The notes beneath the pieces were generated by a model. It did no database searches, was not told the DNA's origin, and worked only from the letters and a program-made list of their open reading frames with translations. Of a DNA stretch of 64,000 nucleotides, positions 23,760 through 36,384 are shown in pieces. Source of the stretch: Amaranthus tricolor (taxonomy: Eukaryota > Streptophyta > Magnoliopsida > Caryophyllales > Amaranthaceae); the NCBI RefSeq assembly GCF_026212465.1, contig NC_080060.1, forward strand, positions 20,928,155 through 20,992,154. Direction: 5' to 3'. The position numbers were made by a program, and so were the translations under genes. The first letter of the stretch is position 1; every line of letters begins with the position of its first letter.

Positions 23760-26215
23760 TTAAATTTCTTTATAAGCACTAAAATATTATTTTATTATTT
23801 TATACTACGAAAAGTAAAATTTTAATATTATATTTACGGTTTTATTAAAACGTTACGTTTCAATTTCGTTTCCTTAAACTAACTTTACGACTTATCATTT
23901 TAACCTTACAACTTTGATTTATTTATTTTTTTAAAAATTAACTATATTTTTCTTATTAACTTTAAGTATAGTTTTAACTAAAATTTTCTAAGTAAACTAT
24001 CATATTTTCATAATCAAACCTTAATCATACTTTCCCATTAATCTAAAACATTTCACTAGCATAAACTAGAACAAAAACTTGATGAATCAAAATCCTTTCT
24101 ACATCAATCCATAATGTTCATCACTTACACAAGCTATCACCATTTTCTTACACAAGTTAACCTTCTTCTACACTCCAAACTCTTACACATCCACTTACAC
24201 ACTCCAACTCTTACACATTCACTTACACACTCTAAATCACTTACACAAGTTAACCTTCTTTTTCATACAATCTTATTAACTAAAAAGTTGCCCAAAACCC
24301 ATTATAAATATTCCTCCTTAGCCATGAGATCCCTTGCACCCCCATCATCAAATATTTCTACCATTCTTTCTTATATCTTCGCTTCATTAACATCTTACTA
24401 ACTTTATACCCTTTTTATTTGTTGAAGAATCAAATGAAGATGGAGCTTGATCTTATCACTTCTTAAGCCAATAATCATCAACTTTTGAAAAGTCAAGTAT
24501 TATCTTTTGGAGCTTGGATATCATTTTCTTTTGGGTAATTGAAGATCTACTTCTTTGAAGCTTGGAACCTTGAAGACTTTCTCTTTTGGAGTTTATTTCC
24601 TTAAGTTCTTATTTTCCTATTATTATTCTCTTACTTGGTTTAGCACCACCTTCGGAGGAAAATGGTACACATTTTCTTAACTCTCTCGTTATGTGATATT
24701 TATTTATGGTTACTCGATAATATAAAAGCATGATCAATATGATTTTATTTTAGTCATTTAAACTTTACATGGTAATATTAAAGTTATATCCAGTTTATTG
24801 ATATTTTCGTCAAAACAATAATACTTTTGGGACACTCAAAAAAAAGTCATATATATGGAAATTTTTTATCAATATGATAATATAGATATATATGAATTTT
24901 ACTAGTTAAATAAACTTATGTGTTTAAAATGATTTCATATCATCTTGGTGTTTTAATATTTTTTTTTGTTGGACTCTAGTAATTATAAAGAATTATTAAT
25001 CGGTTTATCGGTAAAATAGTCAAACAAATTTGTTAAAATGCTTAGCATTGTTTTTCTTGAAAACTCATTTCATATAGATTTTGGACCCTTAATAATTTGT
25101 CGGATTATGTTATTTTTATAGTGATGATAGATCCGTTTTACTATTTTACTGGTTATTTGATAAAATATGTTATTAAGTACTTAGAAATATTACCCTTGAC
25201 TGTTATGATTATTTATGACACAATAATGACTTAGTTTAGCCTCAGGAATCTTAGTATAGCTACGAAAATTTGTTATTTAATTAAATATTAATTTATTAGA
25301 TACTAGTAATTTGTTTCTACTAAAAGGGTAGAATTGTCAAAAATTTGACTAGTGGAAGTTTGACTTATAAGAATGTAAACTATTTCGGTTTAGAGTCTTG
25401 TCTGATAGTAAGGTAACGTCGAACCATGGACCGGCATGTAAAATCCCGGCGTCCGTGTTAGCCGGCACGTAAAATGCGGTGTCAGACAGGGGGTCCGAGA
25501 AAAACCCATCCGGTGAAGTCTCGAGCATAACAGTATTGAGAGGAGTGACGACTCCCACCACAGTTAGGGTTTAGGACTACGGTCCTCACCTAACCAGACC
25601 CTTACATATATCAGTTGTCATCTTTGTTGTGATCTTGTGATGTGCTATGATGGTAAAGCTATGAGGCTTAATTGAACTTGATTAAATAAGCATTAAGGTT
25701 ACCAAGTATTTAGTAGCAGTAATGAACTTCTGCAAGTATTGAGAATGTAACTTAATGGCTTAGTAAAGGTCAATAATGAGTAATAACCTTCTATATTGTG
25801 CTTGATGATTATTTTGTAAGCATGATTTAACTATCGCATCATGAGCTTGTTGAGGAAATTGTACTCGGCTTTATCGCTGACCGATTTAATCGGCTGTCAT
25901 CCGTATTATGGATGACAGTATTTTGCAGGAAAAATTAGCTCAGGTTTCGATCCAGGCCGCAACTTTAATTATTCTATCGAGGACTTAGCTTCAATGATTT
26001 TACTTGATGACTATATTGTACTTATGTTTTTTTTATCGTATTTAAGTAAACCTTATTTTATATTTTCTCAATTGTAAGATATTTTTTTTACTTATGTTTT
26101 GAACAATTTTAGTTTAAATGGTTTTTAGCAGTTCGGCGTTTTACACTTTCGCATTATTTATCTTAAGTATAATTATTAATGTTAATTATGTATCGAGAGT
26201 GCCGCTCCTGCTACA
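23527..26215 (+). mobile_element. Solo LTR of a Ty3/Gypsy (chromovirus-like) element
   Basis: The segment starts TGTAACAGGCTC and ends CTGCTACA. The 5-bp target duplication CCTAT is perfect (23522-23526 and 26216-26220). Removing it with one CCTAT restores the hAT transposase reading frame. There are no primer-binding site, polypurine tract or coding region, so it is a solo LTR of 2.69 kb left by LTR-LTR recombination. A TATA box (CCATTATAAATATTCC) lies near 24300, fitting plus orientation. The GGCACGTAAAATGCGGTG region near 25440-25490 recalls the long LTRs of Tekay-type chromoviruses; that assignment is tentative. Confidence 0.9.
23682..23757. repeat. (TA)n microsatellite inside the solo LTR
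   Basis: About 76 bp of TA repeat, the third level of nesting here: (TA)n, hAT, LTR, (TA)n. Confidence 0.95.
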
Positions 26216-28446
26216 CCTATAGCTAGTTCCCATGTGTCATCAGTTATATAGCTATCTGTACACTCACTATACAGTTGTGTTATAACTGGACGATAAGCAA
26301 TTACCTTTCTTAATAAATCGTTGGTTGAGCCCCAACATGTAGGAGTATCTAATGACCAATACACTTTTTTTAGTTGATATTGGTCACATAATTGTTTATA
26401 TCGTCTCTTTATCTTTCCAATTCTAAGCCACTTCACTATATCTCTAATTGGATCTAATAAATCGCTTAATTGTTTTATACCTGCTTGGCAAGATAAGTTA
26501 ACTATATGAGCATAACAACGTATGTGTAATAAGCTACCCCCAAGGATAAAACTAAAAGCAGGCTCGTTATACAAAAGTTCCATACATTTAATGTTAGCCG
26601 TTGCATTATCGGTAGAACAACAAAATATCTTATCTAATAAGTTCCATTCTCTACATATCTCTACTAATTTATATTTTATGTTTTCACCCGTATGTCTTTC
26701 TAGCATTGTCTCAAAATCAATTATTCTTTTTTGAATAATCCAATTTTGATCTATCCAATGTGCTGTTACACACATATAAGATTCTAAATGTGGGGGAGCA
26801 GACCATATATCAGTTGTTATGCTAACCCTACCATTAAAAGTTTTAAACATTTCAATTAATTCATAGCGCATTGATTCATATAATTTAATTGTGCGTCTTT
26901 TAAGAGTGCTCCTAGGGATTGCTCTATATTGTAGTTGCAAAGTTTTTCTAGTGAAACGCTCTTGTGCCCTACTTTCACCGTGGTTAAAAGGCAATTCATC
27001 ACAAATTACATACTTAGAAAATTCATCAATCATATCATTACGATTATATTTAAAAGGCATACCTGTGCTGGGAATGTCCCACTGTCGGCTTCCACTTGTG
27101 GTCCCGCTGCCGCTTGCTGCATGAGTTTCTCTTGTGATTCCATGCTTCTTTGCCAAATGTTTGTTAAAAGATCCTGTACCACCAGTCCACCACCTAACAC
27201 GTATTCACAAAACAAAATAAATACGAATATATAATGTATGTATAAAAAACTGAAAAAGTATTTACCTCTGGTGAAATTGTATGAAATTAAGAGCTTTACT
27301 CCTTGACTTTCACAAATTTGACAAGTGCATAAGAAAACATCTGAATTGTCGGTTGGTTCTTTTGTAAAATACGACCACACATGTGAAACAGCTACCACTA
27401 GGAGGTGGCGTTGCCGGAAAAGGTTGTCTTACTGGTTCATCTTCATCTAAATTTAAATATAAAGACTTACTCAGATATATACCACAATATATAAATAAAT
27501 AATAATTTAAAATTTAATCAATTTGAAAAATAAAATTATAAAACTAACCGATAGTTTGGAAATTGACTCGTTTACCACGAGCTTGTCTTTGTTGTTGTTG
27601 TTGTAGTTGTTCTTCATGTGATCTTGTTGATGACTGTCGAGAATTATGTATCCCAATAAGAGTCGTTGGTTCCTCTTCTTGTTCTTCTTCTTCATCAATT
27701 TGTATTTCTCTTTCCACTTCTTCTGCATAATTATGTAATTTTGGGTCGTACCCTTCTGGATAATTGGGTTCATAATTATAATTACTAATCGAAGGTGTTG
27801 TTGATACCGACGGAGTAGAAGTGGCCTTTCTTTTGGAGCTAGAACCTCCCAATGATTTTGCCACTTTAGTAACTTTTTTAGAGGCTTTTTTCAAAAAACA
27901 AGACATGATTGATAATATTGAAATAATAATAGAATTAAGAAAGAAATAAATAATTAATAGACTAATTATGTAATTAACTAAATTAAGAAATAATTAAAAG
28001 ACTAATTATGTAATTAAGAGAATAATTGCGTAATTAAGTAATTAAGTAGAGAGAGTAAGTAGAGAGAGTAGGAGAAGAGATGAGTTGTGAATGAAAATGA
28101 TTGAAAGTGATGGGTATTTATAGAAAATTACCCAACGGCTATAAACGGCTAGTTCCAACGGCTAGTTTCACGGTTCCATGGAACCGGTGGGCCGGTTCAC
28201 CCGGACCAGTCCCGGTTCCGGTTCCATGGAACCGTTGGACCGGTTCACTGGGACCGGTTCCGGTTCCAACTCGCGGTTCTTAGGTCCGGTTCATGCAGTT
28301 TTTTTTCGGCGGTTTCACGGTTCCGGCAACTTTTTTCCGGCGGTTTCACGGTTCCGCGATTAAGGCCGGTTCGGAACCTATCGCAAACGGTTCCGGTTCC
28401 AAGCGGTTCGGTACCGGTTCGCTTCCGGGTAACCCGCCCCGTGGTC

Positions 28447-28633
<187 letters not shown>

Positions 28634-28815
28634 CATTTCCAAAATCTATATATTAATAAATATAACTCTAAATCTTATGCGTATTTCGAGTACACATTTT
28701 CTTAATTGTTCCGAATTTCAATGATTTGTTTGAAACCAAACTTCTAGAAATACACAATCTTATTTAAATATAATTTTCATCAATATATAATTATAATTAA
28801 ACTTTTATATTAGTA

Positions 28816-29310
28816 TGTTGGAAATACTTCACATGTGAGACAAGATTCCACATTGATAAAATAGTGGGTTGTAGACTTGCATATATATTGGTTGAGCTAA
28901 TCCTCCTACCACCATATGGTTTTGGGAAACAATGAACCTCACCAAGTGTATGTGCAAGTTAACGTTCATCACAGTGAGATTATGTGATGAATTGTCACGG
29001 CCTAACATGGTATCAGAGCCGAAGGTAGTTCCTGGTATGATGTGGCTCACATGTGAGGGGGAGTGTTGGAAATACTTCACATGTGAGACAAGATTCCACA
29101 TTGATAAAATAGTGGGTTGTAGACTTGCATATATATTGGTTGAGCTAATCCTCCTACCACCATATGGTTTTGGGAAACAATGAACCTCACCAAGTGTATG
29201 TGCAAGTTAACGCTCATCCTCGTGGGTTTGTGGGCCCGAGCCCACGGGTGTCCCGTGTCCACACGAGTGGGCCACAGTGAGATTATGTGATGAATTGTCA
29301 CGGCCTAATA
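28816..29310 (+). mobile_element. TRIM retrotransposon, 495 bp
   Basis: Two direct repeats start TGTTGGAAATACTTCACATG: 28816-29007 (192 bp, ends CGGCCTAACA) and 29064-29310 (247 bp, ends CGGCCTAATA). The primer-binding site TGGTATCAGAGCC follows the first repeat and the polypurine tract GTGAGGGGGAG precedes the second. Flanks are a perfect 5-bp duplication TAGTA (28811-28815 and 29311-29315). The internal region is only 56 bp, so it is non-coding and relies on a helper element. The second LTR carries about 55 bp missing from the first. Otherwise the LTRs are nearly identical, suggesting a young insertion. Confidence 0.95.
29008..29020 (+). promoter_or_regulatory. Primer-binding site of the 495-bp TRIM
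   Basis: TGGTATCAGAGCC directly after the first LTR matches the standard initiator tRNA-Met site of plant Copia and TRIM elements. Confidence 0.92.
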
Positions 29311-29315
29311 TAGTA

Positions 29316-29745
29316 TGATTTTATCAATTGAATTTGTTTTTTTTTTCAATTTAATCTCTTAAATTTTTATGTTATACAATGAAGCTACTACATAAGTGAA
29401 ATTATGATAATTAATGTGTGTTAACGGATTTGAATTTTATATTTGATATTACGATTCGTTGTTGTTAAAATCAATGGTAACATAATTTATTTTGATTTTT
29501 AATAATTGATATTTACAATCTATTATTGTACTTGTGTTAAAGTATTCTACTCCTATTAAAAAATCACATTTTTTTAAAGGAGATGCCAGCTCTTAGATAA
29601 TAGCGTGTGATACATAATATTTAATATATTTAATTTTACCATTATATATTTTATTGTCTTTTTGTTATTAAATTTGATTTATTAATTAGTATCGAAATCC
29701 ATAAAAGATATTAATGTGATTTTTGTTTATATATCACAACTCATA
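29316..29745. other. Intergenic stretch, no feature seen
   Basis: AT-rich sequence between the TRIM and the Copia integrase remnant, with no supported frame. Confidence 0.5.
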
Positions 29746-31175
29746 TTTGAATTTGTAGGTGCGTCACTAGAAGCGAGTTTGTCTGATTGTAAACATTTAC
29801 ATAAGTCTTGCAATCCCAAACACGTAGAAAAGAAAGACTATAAATTTTTCCTCTCGATAACTCGTACAGTCTTACCTACTGCATTTGAAGGAGTTCTGTT
29901 TAATGTAAAAATAACAGTTTAGAGAGCATATCCCCAGAATGATACTAGAAGGTCAGCGAGACTCATCGTAGACCGTACTATATCTAATAGAGTTCGATTT
30001 CTCCTCTCAGATACACAATTGAACTGCGGTGTTTCAGGTAGGGGTGTTCATAACTGGATACCCGACATTTCAGGTACCCGGAAAGTTGGGTAAGCGATTG
30101 GTCGGATACCTATTTTAACGGCCCGTGTCCCGTTCCGATTTATTCGAATATCCGGTTATTGGGTACCCGAATGAATTTGGTCGGAACACCATATATCCGA
30201 CTTTATTTGTGGCATTTTTTAAAAAGATTTGAGTGCAGAATCCGTTTAATTGGTTAGGCCACAAGCTTGCAATTGCGTTTAGTATGTAGTACTGAACTTT
30301 TGGTTCAATTTTTAATTGTTTTAATTTTTTGATTTGGCTACAATTGCATTAGGCTGCACTACTGACTCGATTTATGCGCCTAAGAACAATAACAAAGCTA
30401 AATTCTAGAACAAGAAGAATGAAAAAAAAACAAGATCAAGAACCAAAAATAAGATGCCAATAAGGTTATGACGTAGTAGTCGAATACCATTTTTTTATAA
30501 AAAATTTCCAACATTTAATGGGTCAATGGGTACCCGTTAAAAATTAGTTTGTGACCCATGACCCGACCTGGTTAAGGCAGGTCGGGAACCATTCGTAATT
30601 TATAGTTTTTCTATTTTATGACCTACCATTTAAGTTGCGGGTCAGCAGTCAACGGGTCGAGTCGAGTGTGTTAGGTTTTTTTTGAATAGGCCTAGTTCCA
30701 GGTGGAGTTCGTTGTGAAAGAATCCCACAACTTTTCAAATGATCACTAATGTCTTGGCTCGAATATTCACCACCATGATCTAATCGTAATGCTTTTATTG
30801 TCTTATCAAGTCGTTATTCTCAATTTCTCTTCGGAACTCTTTGAACATTTCAAATGATTTCGTCTTATGTTTCATTAAGTAAATATTATCATATCTACTT
30901 AAATCATCAGTGAAGGTTATGAAGTAATTATAAGCACCTCTAGTTTTTGTACTCATTGGTCCACATACATATGCATTACACGTAAGAGTTCACGTTCTCT
31001 TTCACCTTTTCCAGTAAATGGTGATCTTGTCATTTTTTCCATCAAACAAGATTCACATACATTAAATGATTTATAATCAAAAGATGGTAGAAGTTCATCT
31101 TTACGTAACTTCTAAATGCGATTTCAGTTGATGTATATAAACGACAATGCCAAAAATAGGTTTGATTATTATCAT
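29746..31175 (-). pseudogene. Ty1/Copia integrase remnant, split by a MITE
   Basis: Minus-strand reading in several frames gives, from high to low coordinates: a GAG-pre-integrase/integrase start around 31170-30960 (YLWHCRLYTSTE, then FNVCESC-like text), the catalytic core near 30790-30705 (LDHGGEYSSQDISDHLKS), and after the inserted MITE TPQFNCVSERRNRTLLDMVR (30030-29970) and LADLLVSFWGYAL, then TLNRTPSNAV and SLSFLRVWDCKTYV down to about 29800. Motif order is that of plant Copia pol. Stops and frameshifts are frequent, and gag, RT and LTRs are not found. It is more divergent than, and probably independent of, the Copia remnant at 18.7-21.7 kb. Confidence 0.85.
30039..30694. mobile_element. 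hAT-type MITE in the Copia integrase remnant
   Basis: The left end TAGGGGTGTTCATAACTGG and the reverse complement of the right end, TAGGCCTATTCAAAAAAAAC, form a short inverted repeat. The flanks GTTTCAGG (30031-30038) and GTTCCAGG (30695-30702) are a 7/8 match of an 8-bp duplication. Removing the element and one flank restores the integrase motif TPPETPQFN across the joint. Internal sequence is rich in GGTACCCG and GGGTCGAG motifs; there is no gene. Confidence 0.9.
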
Positions 31176-31606
31176 TTGTTTGACATTTCTTACTTTCTAT
31201 GTTAACAATGTAATTCTCTTTATTAAGTAAATATAATCAGTTAGAACTATTAGCACTGGCATAAAACATATTATTCAAATAAATAGAGAAATAACCATTC
31301 TTTATTGTAAATGAACTATGTAATTTTTTTCTTTTTAATTTTTGGTTAATTCACACTATTTTTCTTTAATTCTTAATTATTTTTTATTCACAAAGTATTT
31401 GACTTAATTTTTTATATCTCATTCACACATTTCATTCACTTTTCTGCAAAATATACTTTTATTTTTTATCATTTTTTTCACTTTCATTGATTTACAAATG
31501 AAATATGTACTTGAGGTTGATTATATAAAAAAAAACCATCTAATCTCAATTGGATCAAACATCATTTTCTCTAATATGCTCTTAAGGGCCTGTAACCAAC
31601 AAAATC
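31176..31606. other. AT-rich stretch, no feature seen
   Basis: It may still include decayed Copia sequence near 31180-31330, but no motif is recognisable. Confidence 0.4.
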
Positions 31607-31773
31607 TTAACGGCCTGTTTAATAATCAATATTAAATGATGAAAATGGTAATGAAAAATTAGTGTAATTTTAATAGGAATATTTCTTGACAAGTTTAATT
31701 TTCATGCTTATTCTTCTACAATTTTATTTTTCTTCAATAAATTCATTCTAATGTATCACCATTATAAATTATA

Positions 31774-32738
31774 CTTCCTCTGTCTCTCTCAATTTGCACC
31801 TCTTTTCGTTTTAGGCTCTCCTACTCATTTTGCTCCCTTTCCTTTTATAGCAGTGACCCCATTTTATTTCTTTAAATCTCATCCCCAAACTTTTTTTCTT
31901 TCCAACATAATCACTCATCCCTATCATCTACTTGTTTTTTGACTTATTCACCAACCAAATTTCATGTTTTACTAAATTTCACCAAAAACAAAATGCATTC
32001 TCATAGGGACAGATAGGGATGGTCATGGGTCCAGGACCCAGTTGGACCCGCTCCGGACACGCCCCTTTTTAAGGGTCTGGGTGTAAATTTTTAAGACCCA
32101 TCGGATTCGGATCGGATCTAGATCCAAAAAATATTTGATGGGTCTGGGTCCGGGTCCTAAGGTGAAGACCCAGACCCTAAACTTTGAAATTTTATATTAT
32201 GAATTTCTGATTATTAAATTCTAATATTAATTTTTTTATTATTAATATATAATAATATAATGCCTTGGGCCCTTGATCAGTTGATTACTTGATTCACTTG
32301 ATTGCCTTTTCAAGTTCTTATTCTCAATCCAGTAACCCTAAGTCCCTAACTTTTTTCTCATTTACTTGATTCACTATGTTTCTCATTTAGTCTTTTATAT
32401 TTTATTTTAAATTATGTATTTAGACAAGTGTTTTTACGTTTTAGTAATTATTTTGTATTTGAATTTTATGGACTCGAACTAGTATTTGTAATACGATAAT
32501 AAGTTGCTTACAAAAATACAAAAAGACTCGCAAAAGGTACAATTTTGATAAATTAAAGAGGCTTTGTATAAGACCCATTAAAGACCCTAGACCCGTCAGA
32601 TCCGTAGGGTTTGGGTCTGGGTCTGAACATTTTGGGCCCTAAGGGTCCGGATCCGAGTCTGGATTCATAAAAAATAAAAGGTTTTGGGTCCGAGTCTGGC
32701 CAGACCCGCCCCATGACCATCCCTAGGGACAGAGAAAG
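31774..32738. mobile_element. Stowaway MITE, middle of three nested MITEs
   Basis: The left end is CTTCCTCTGTCTCTCTC and the right end, reverse complemented, CTTTCTCTGTCCCTATG; TA flanks both (31772-31773 and 32739-32740). This is the Stowaway pattern. Without the hAT MITE at 32014-32725 and one copy of its 8-bp duplication it is 245 bp, a normal Stowaway length. Confidence 0.82.
32014..32725. mobile_element. hAT-type MITE, innermost of three nested MITEs
   Basis: The ends TAGGGATGGTCATGGGTCC and, reverse complemented, TAGGGATGGTCATGGGGCGG form an inverted repeat of about 20 bp. The 8-bp target duplication GGGACAGA is perfect (32006-32013 and 32726-32733). Subterminal GGGTCCGGGT-type motifs are abundant. 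No coding capacity. It is the cleanest hAT MITE of the window and probably young. Confidence 0.95.
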
Positions 32739-32850
32739 TAGCTTTTAAGTAGTAATGAAAATTTATGTACAAAAATATTTTTGTATCATTAAACTTTTAT
32801 TGTCATGATAATGAGATAATATTTAAAAATGATAACCAAATTGGCACCAA

Positions 32851-34000
32851 TGGTAGTGTCAGCAAAACCTCACAAAACAGTCATAGAAAGAAACTACAGA
32901 GCATGTGAAAAAGATAAAGTAATCATTATAATAGCAATGCGCGGGAAATTTCCTAAAAGTACTTGGTAAATAAAACCAACCTTTGATGTTAAATTTTTAT
33001 TTTCAAATAGATATAGAGAAATAAAAAGTGGCAATATTACCGGCTGTAGCCCGTAAATTTGTACTAGCCTTGTAGGTGATAAATTCATTTTTACTTGATT
33101 CTTAATTCATTTTTAGGTCAATTTTGGATTAAGTTTTAGAGTTGATACAAAATTGTTTTCGGTCTATATTGATTTTAATGAAATTAAATTTATTTTAAAG
33201 TCGATTCAAATGGAGTTTAATTATAAAGTCGAGTAAATGTTAGATTGTTAAATCTCTTTTAAACACCTCTAAGCGTAAGGTAATTATAGGGTAGTTGTTA
33301 CCCTACCTGACATAATAAATTTTTGTTGTGGATAGTCATAATTGTACTATTATAGCTATTAGATTTTAAATGTCGAATTAGCTATGTAAATTATTATTGT
33401 TCGGTAAAATGAGCGATTATGATTGCCAAGATTGTTTAAATCGAGATTTTAATTACTTTAAAATTGAAAGCAGCTCTCAGGTTTAAATCATAAAATCGAA
33501 TTGTAAAAACAATTGATCGTACAAATTTGCAGATTTGAAACGTAATAGCTATTTGTATTTATTTTAAGACATTTTGAATGTACAAGAACACTAAGATTCA
33601 TTTTTATCATTTATTTTTGTAATAATTCATGCATACAATATCTAATTTTCACAATGTAATTGACTTAGAATCTACACAAACGTGAACAACAATGTGCACA
33701 AATTAATTTTTACCCTCAAGAAACTTTAATTTTGTACTTAAGAACTTTAAGTGTATTACAAAAACAATTAGTAGCAATATCAGACAAACAATATATTTAT
33801 GTTACATAGATAGAGTCAAAATAAATAACATAAAATGAAAAAAAATAAAATCAAAGGATGTAGTTTAAATCAAAATTAAAATAACACATTATCAAAATCA
33901 TAACAAAAAAACTCAAATCATGATTGACAATGGCAACTTGGCATGAAATGAAAAAATGAATAACATAAATGAACATAATTCGAAATCAAAATGAAATGAC
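32851..34000. other. Intergenic stretch, no feature seen
   Basis: AT-rich, without a supported gene. The last bases are the left flank of the Copia element (ATGAC at 33996-34000). Confidence 0.5.
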
Positions 34001-34309
34001 TGTAGGAAAATAAGGAAATAATTTTATTAGTATAATTTGATTTTATTTTATTCCAGTATTTTACATTTAAGGAATTTAAGATATTATTATTTTGTTTCCA
34101 TATTTCTAGCTTTTATCTTTATATTTATACGGGTGTTTTCCTCTACTTTGATGAATAAGAAAAACTAAATGATTCAAGTCTAAACCCTAAACCAAACTTG
34201 TGTAATTAATTTCTTCATGGTATCAGAGCCATAAAGTGTATTCTAGGACTGACAACACCTTTTTTTGGTTCTCATTATCTACTTTAAACCCTTTACCTCT
34301 TTATCAACA

Positions 34310-36380
34310 ATGGCTAAACAAGAAAACCAAAATAACCAGCAAATGATTTCAATTACTCAAATGGAACAAATAGTTCAATAAATTTTCATACAAATTAATA
34401 CAAATACCCAAACCAAAACCACACGTATTGAAACCGCAGAATTGAGAGTGACCGAAAAATTAACATATCATAACTACACAACATGGTGTAAACTCATCTC
34501 CACAACATTAGAATCTCGAGGAAGGCTTAATCACATTACCCCTGAGTCCGACAAAGCCGTCATACACAAAATGGAAACAAATGGATTCTCTTATCTTTTC
34601 ATGGCTTATTTCTAATATTAGTTCAGATCTTGTGAATCAATTTCTTGATTATACTACATCTTGGGACTTATGAAAAGGTATTGAAACACTTTTAAGCAAT
34701 GGAAGAGATGAACTTCAAATCTTCGATCTAAGTTCTAAAGCAGCATCTCTCAAACAAAACCAAGAACCAATAGAATTTTTCTATACAAAACTCAATACTT
34801 TATGGAAGGAGATTGACCGACGAATGCCGAATCCAATGAAACAAAATGATGATATCGTTTTTAATGGTTTTATTCAAAGGCAGGGACTTTACTAATTTTT
34901 AGTCAGAATAAATAACACCTTTGATAAGGAATGTCGGGATGTGCTCAACCAAGACCCACTACCCAATGGTTGAATATGCTACCATTCGCAAAGAAATTAA
35001 TCGACGTGGTATTATGTCCGACGCTTCATCATTGGGAAGGATTCTCTCAAAAATAGAAAGTGGGCATACGGTCAAACATCAGTCAGACTGCACATCATTC
35101 CGGCGAGAAACCGTGGACAAGTCTCAACTAACATGTGACCATTGTGGTTGTTCTCAGCACACATAAGAAGGGTACTTTAAACTAATCGGTTACCCAGACT
35201 GGTGGGAGGATTTAAAGCAACGATAGGCTGGTGCTAAGACACCGGTTACCCAGGTCGGTGGCAAGGCACAGTTCATCACTACCATCACACCACCTGAAGC
35301 AACACCACAAATAGAAGAGACACATCAAGAATCGGGTCCAAGTATGAAATCATGAGCATGTATGGGGGTGATACAACCAAATCTGCCACCACCACAAACC
35401 CACTACCCTTAGATTCCAAACCCAAAAAACCAAACTCATTTGATCCAAAACCAATTTTTCAATCAACAAAATGTACCCAGATCCGTTACTAACAAATTTA
35501 CAAACACAAAAACCGAATCTAATGGCCAAAGCAAAGAAAGAATAATCCAAATGTCATATCCCAACTGGTACAAGAACAATTTGTTCAAAAACCAAAAAAT
35601 AATGTCATTAAACAGAAACCACAAAAAATGAAATCCACATCTCAAAACCATACCAAAAATGACACACAACAACATGAAGACTCGGCATATCAACCATGGA
35701 TGACAGCCACCATGGTGCCGACAAACCGGACCAACAGCCTTGTCAACCTCAGTGAGCATATCGGAGCCGATTCAGAGGAGGGAGGAGAGAGATCAAAGAA
35801 TAGAGGAAGGGGGAAGTGTGAACTTTCCATAAATAACACTATTTATAGAGAGACCACATAAAAAACCCTAAGGAGTCCCTTGACCTGTCCCACGACCCGC
35901 ATGTCCCAATATGGTTGCCCAGGGATCCGCGTCCAAAATCCAAACCCAAGGTCCTCTTCATCTAAAAACCCTAATGTTCACTTAAGTCCATAATCTAAAA
36001 TAAATAACTCCCATCAAAATTATTCAAACCCTTGGATTTTTGATTGCGGGGCAACCAATTCTATGACTTTTGACCCTCTAATATCTTAACTTGTGACCTC
36101 ACCACCCTTACTCACATTAAACTTGCCAATGTTGACTGTGTCCGTGTGGATCGGGAGGGCCCGATTGATATTTCCTCGTCTCTCAAATTAAAACATGGCC
36201 TTTTTAATCCTAATTTGTTCTATAAATTGTTATCCATTAGTCAACTCACCAAGGAAGTTAACCGTATTGTTCTCATGACCGCTCATGATTGAGTTGTGCC
36301 GGATGGCCAAACCCAGAAGATCATTTGTCATGCTACTAAAAATGGCAAATTGTACTATCTGGATAATGCTAGCTTGGTTC
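34310..36380 (+). pseudogene. Copia gag and protease remnant
   Basis: Starting at ATGGCTAAACAAGAAAACC (34310) the plus strand encodes a gag of the UBN2/Retrotran_gag type with several stops and frameshifts. Recognisable parts are KLTYHNYTTWCKLISTTLES (about 34455-34515), EPIEFFYTKLNTLWKEIDRR (34770-34830) and a zinc knuckle CDHCGCSQH at 35130-35160 whose last Cys is Tyr, followed by FKLIGYPDWW. Near 36030 the protease motif is WIFDCGATNSMTFDP, with Cys in place of the usual Ser/Thr next to the catalytic Asp. The pre-integrase part (LLSISQLTKEV, then NGKLYYLDNASLV) stops at 36384, where another element is inserted. Confidence 0.85.
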
Positions 36381-36384
36381 TCAG

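Larger units (their letters stand above)
22740..27906 (-). pseudogene. hAT transposase, split by a solo LTR
   Basis: Reading on the minus strand: an N-terminal exon (27906-27549) with a Lys/Ser-rich start and a Gln-rich stretch ends at a GTTAGT donor. Next comes a BED zinc finger, CTCQIC at about 27320, with the paired histidines SFNKHLAKKHG in the following exon near 27140. The catalytic region (27190-26216) contains ITTDIWSAPPHLESYMCVTA, STDNATAN and RCYAHIVNLSCQAG. After the solo LTR the same frame resumes with HKILEAYDHATKIFSYVYE, and the dimerisation domain is intact around 22800-22930 (DILEWWKEKSVKFLILSRIA; ASESAFSAGRRVLDEKRS). A stop codon replaces the expected Trp after CVCKKD, and there is probably a frameshift before the BED finger. 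It would have cut and pasted its own element; now inactive. Confidence 0.9.
31610..32850. mobile_element. Tourist/PIF-like MITE, outermost of three nested MITEs
   Basis: The left part (CGGCCTGTTTAATAATCAAT, then AAATGATGAAAATGGTAATG) and right part (GATAACCAAATTGGCACC) match the ends of the MITE in the CIP1 intron at 46748-47043. The left flank is TTA. The right edge is approximate. Its middle is occupied by the Stowaway element at 31774-32738. Confidence 0.6.
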
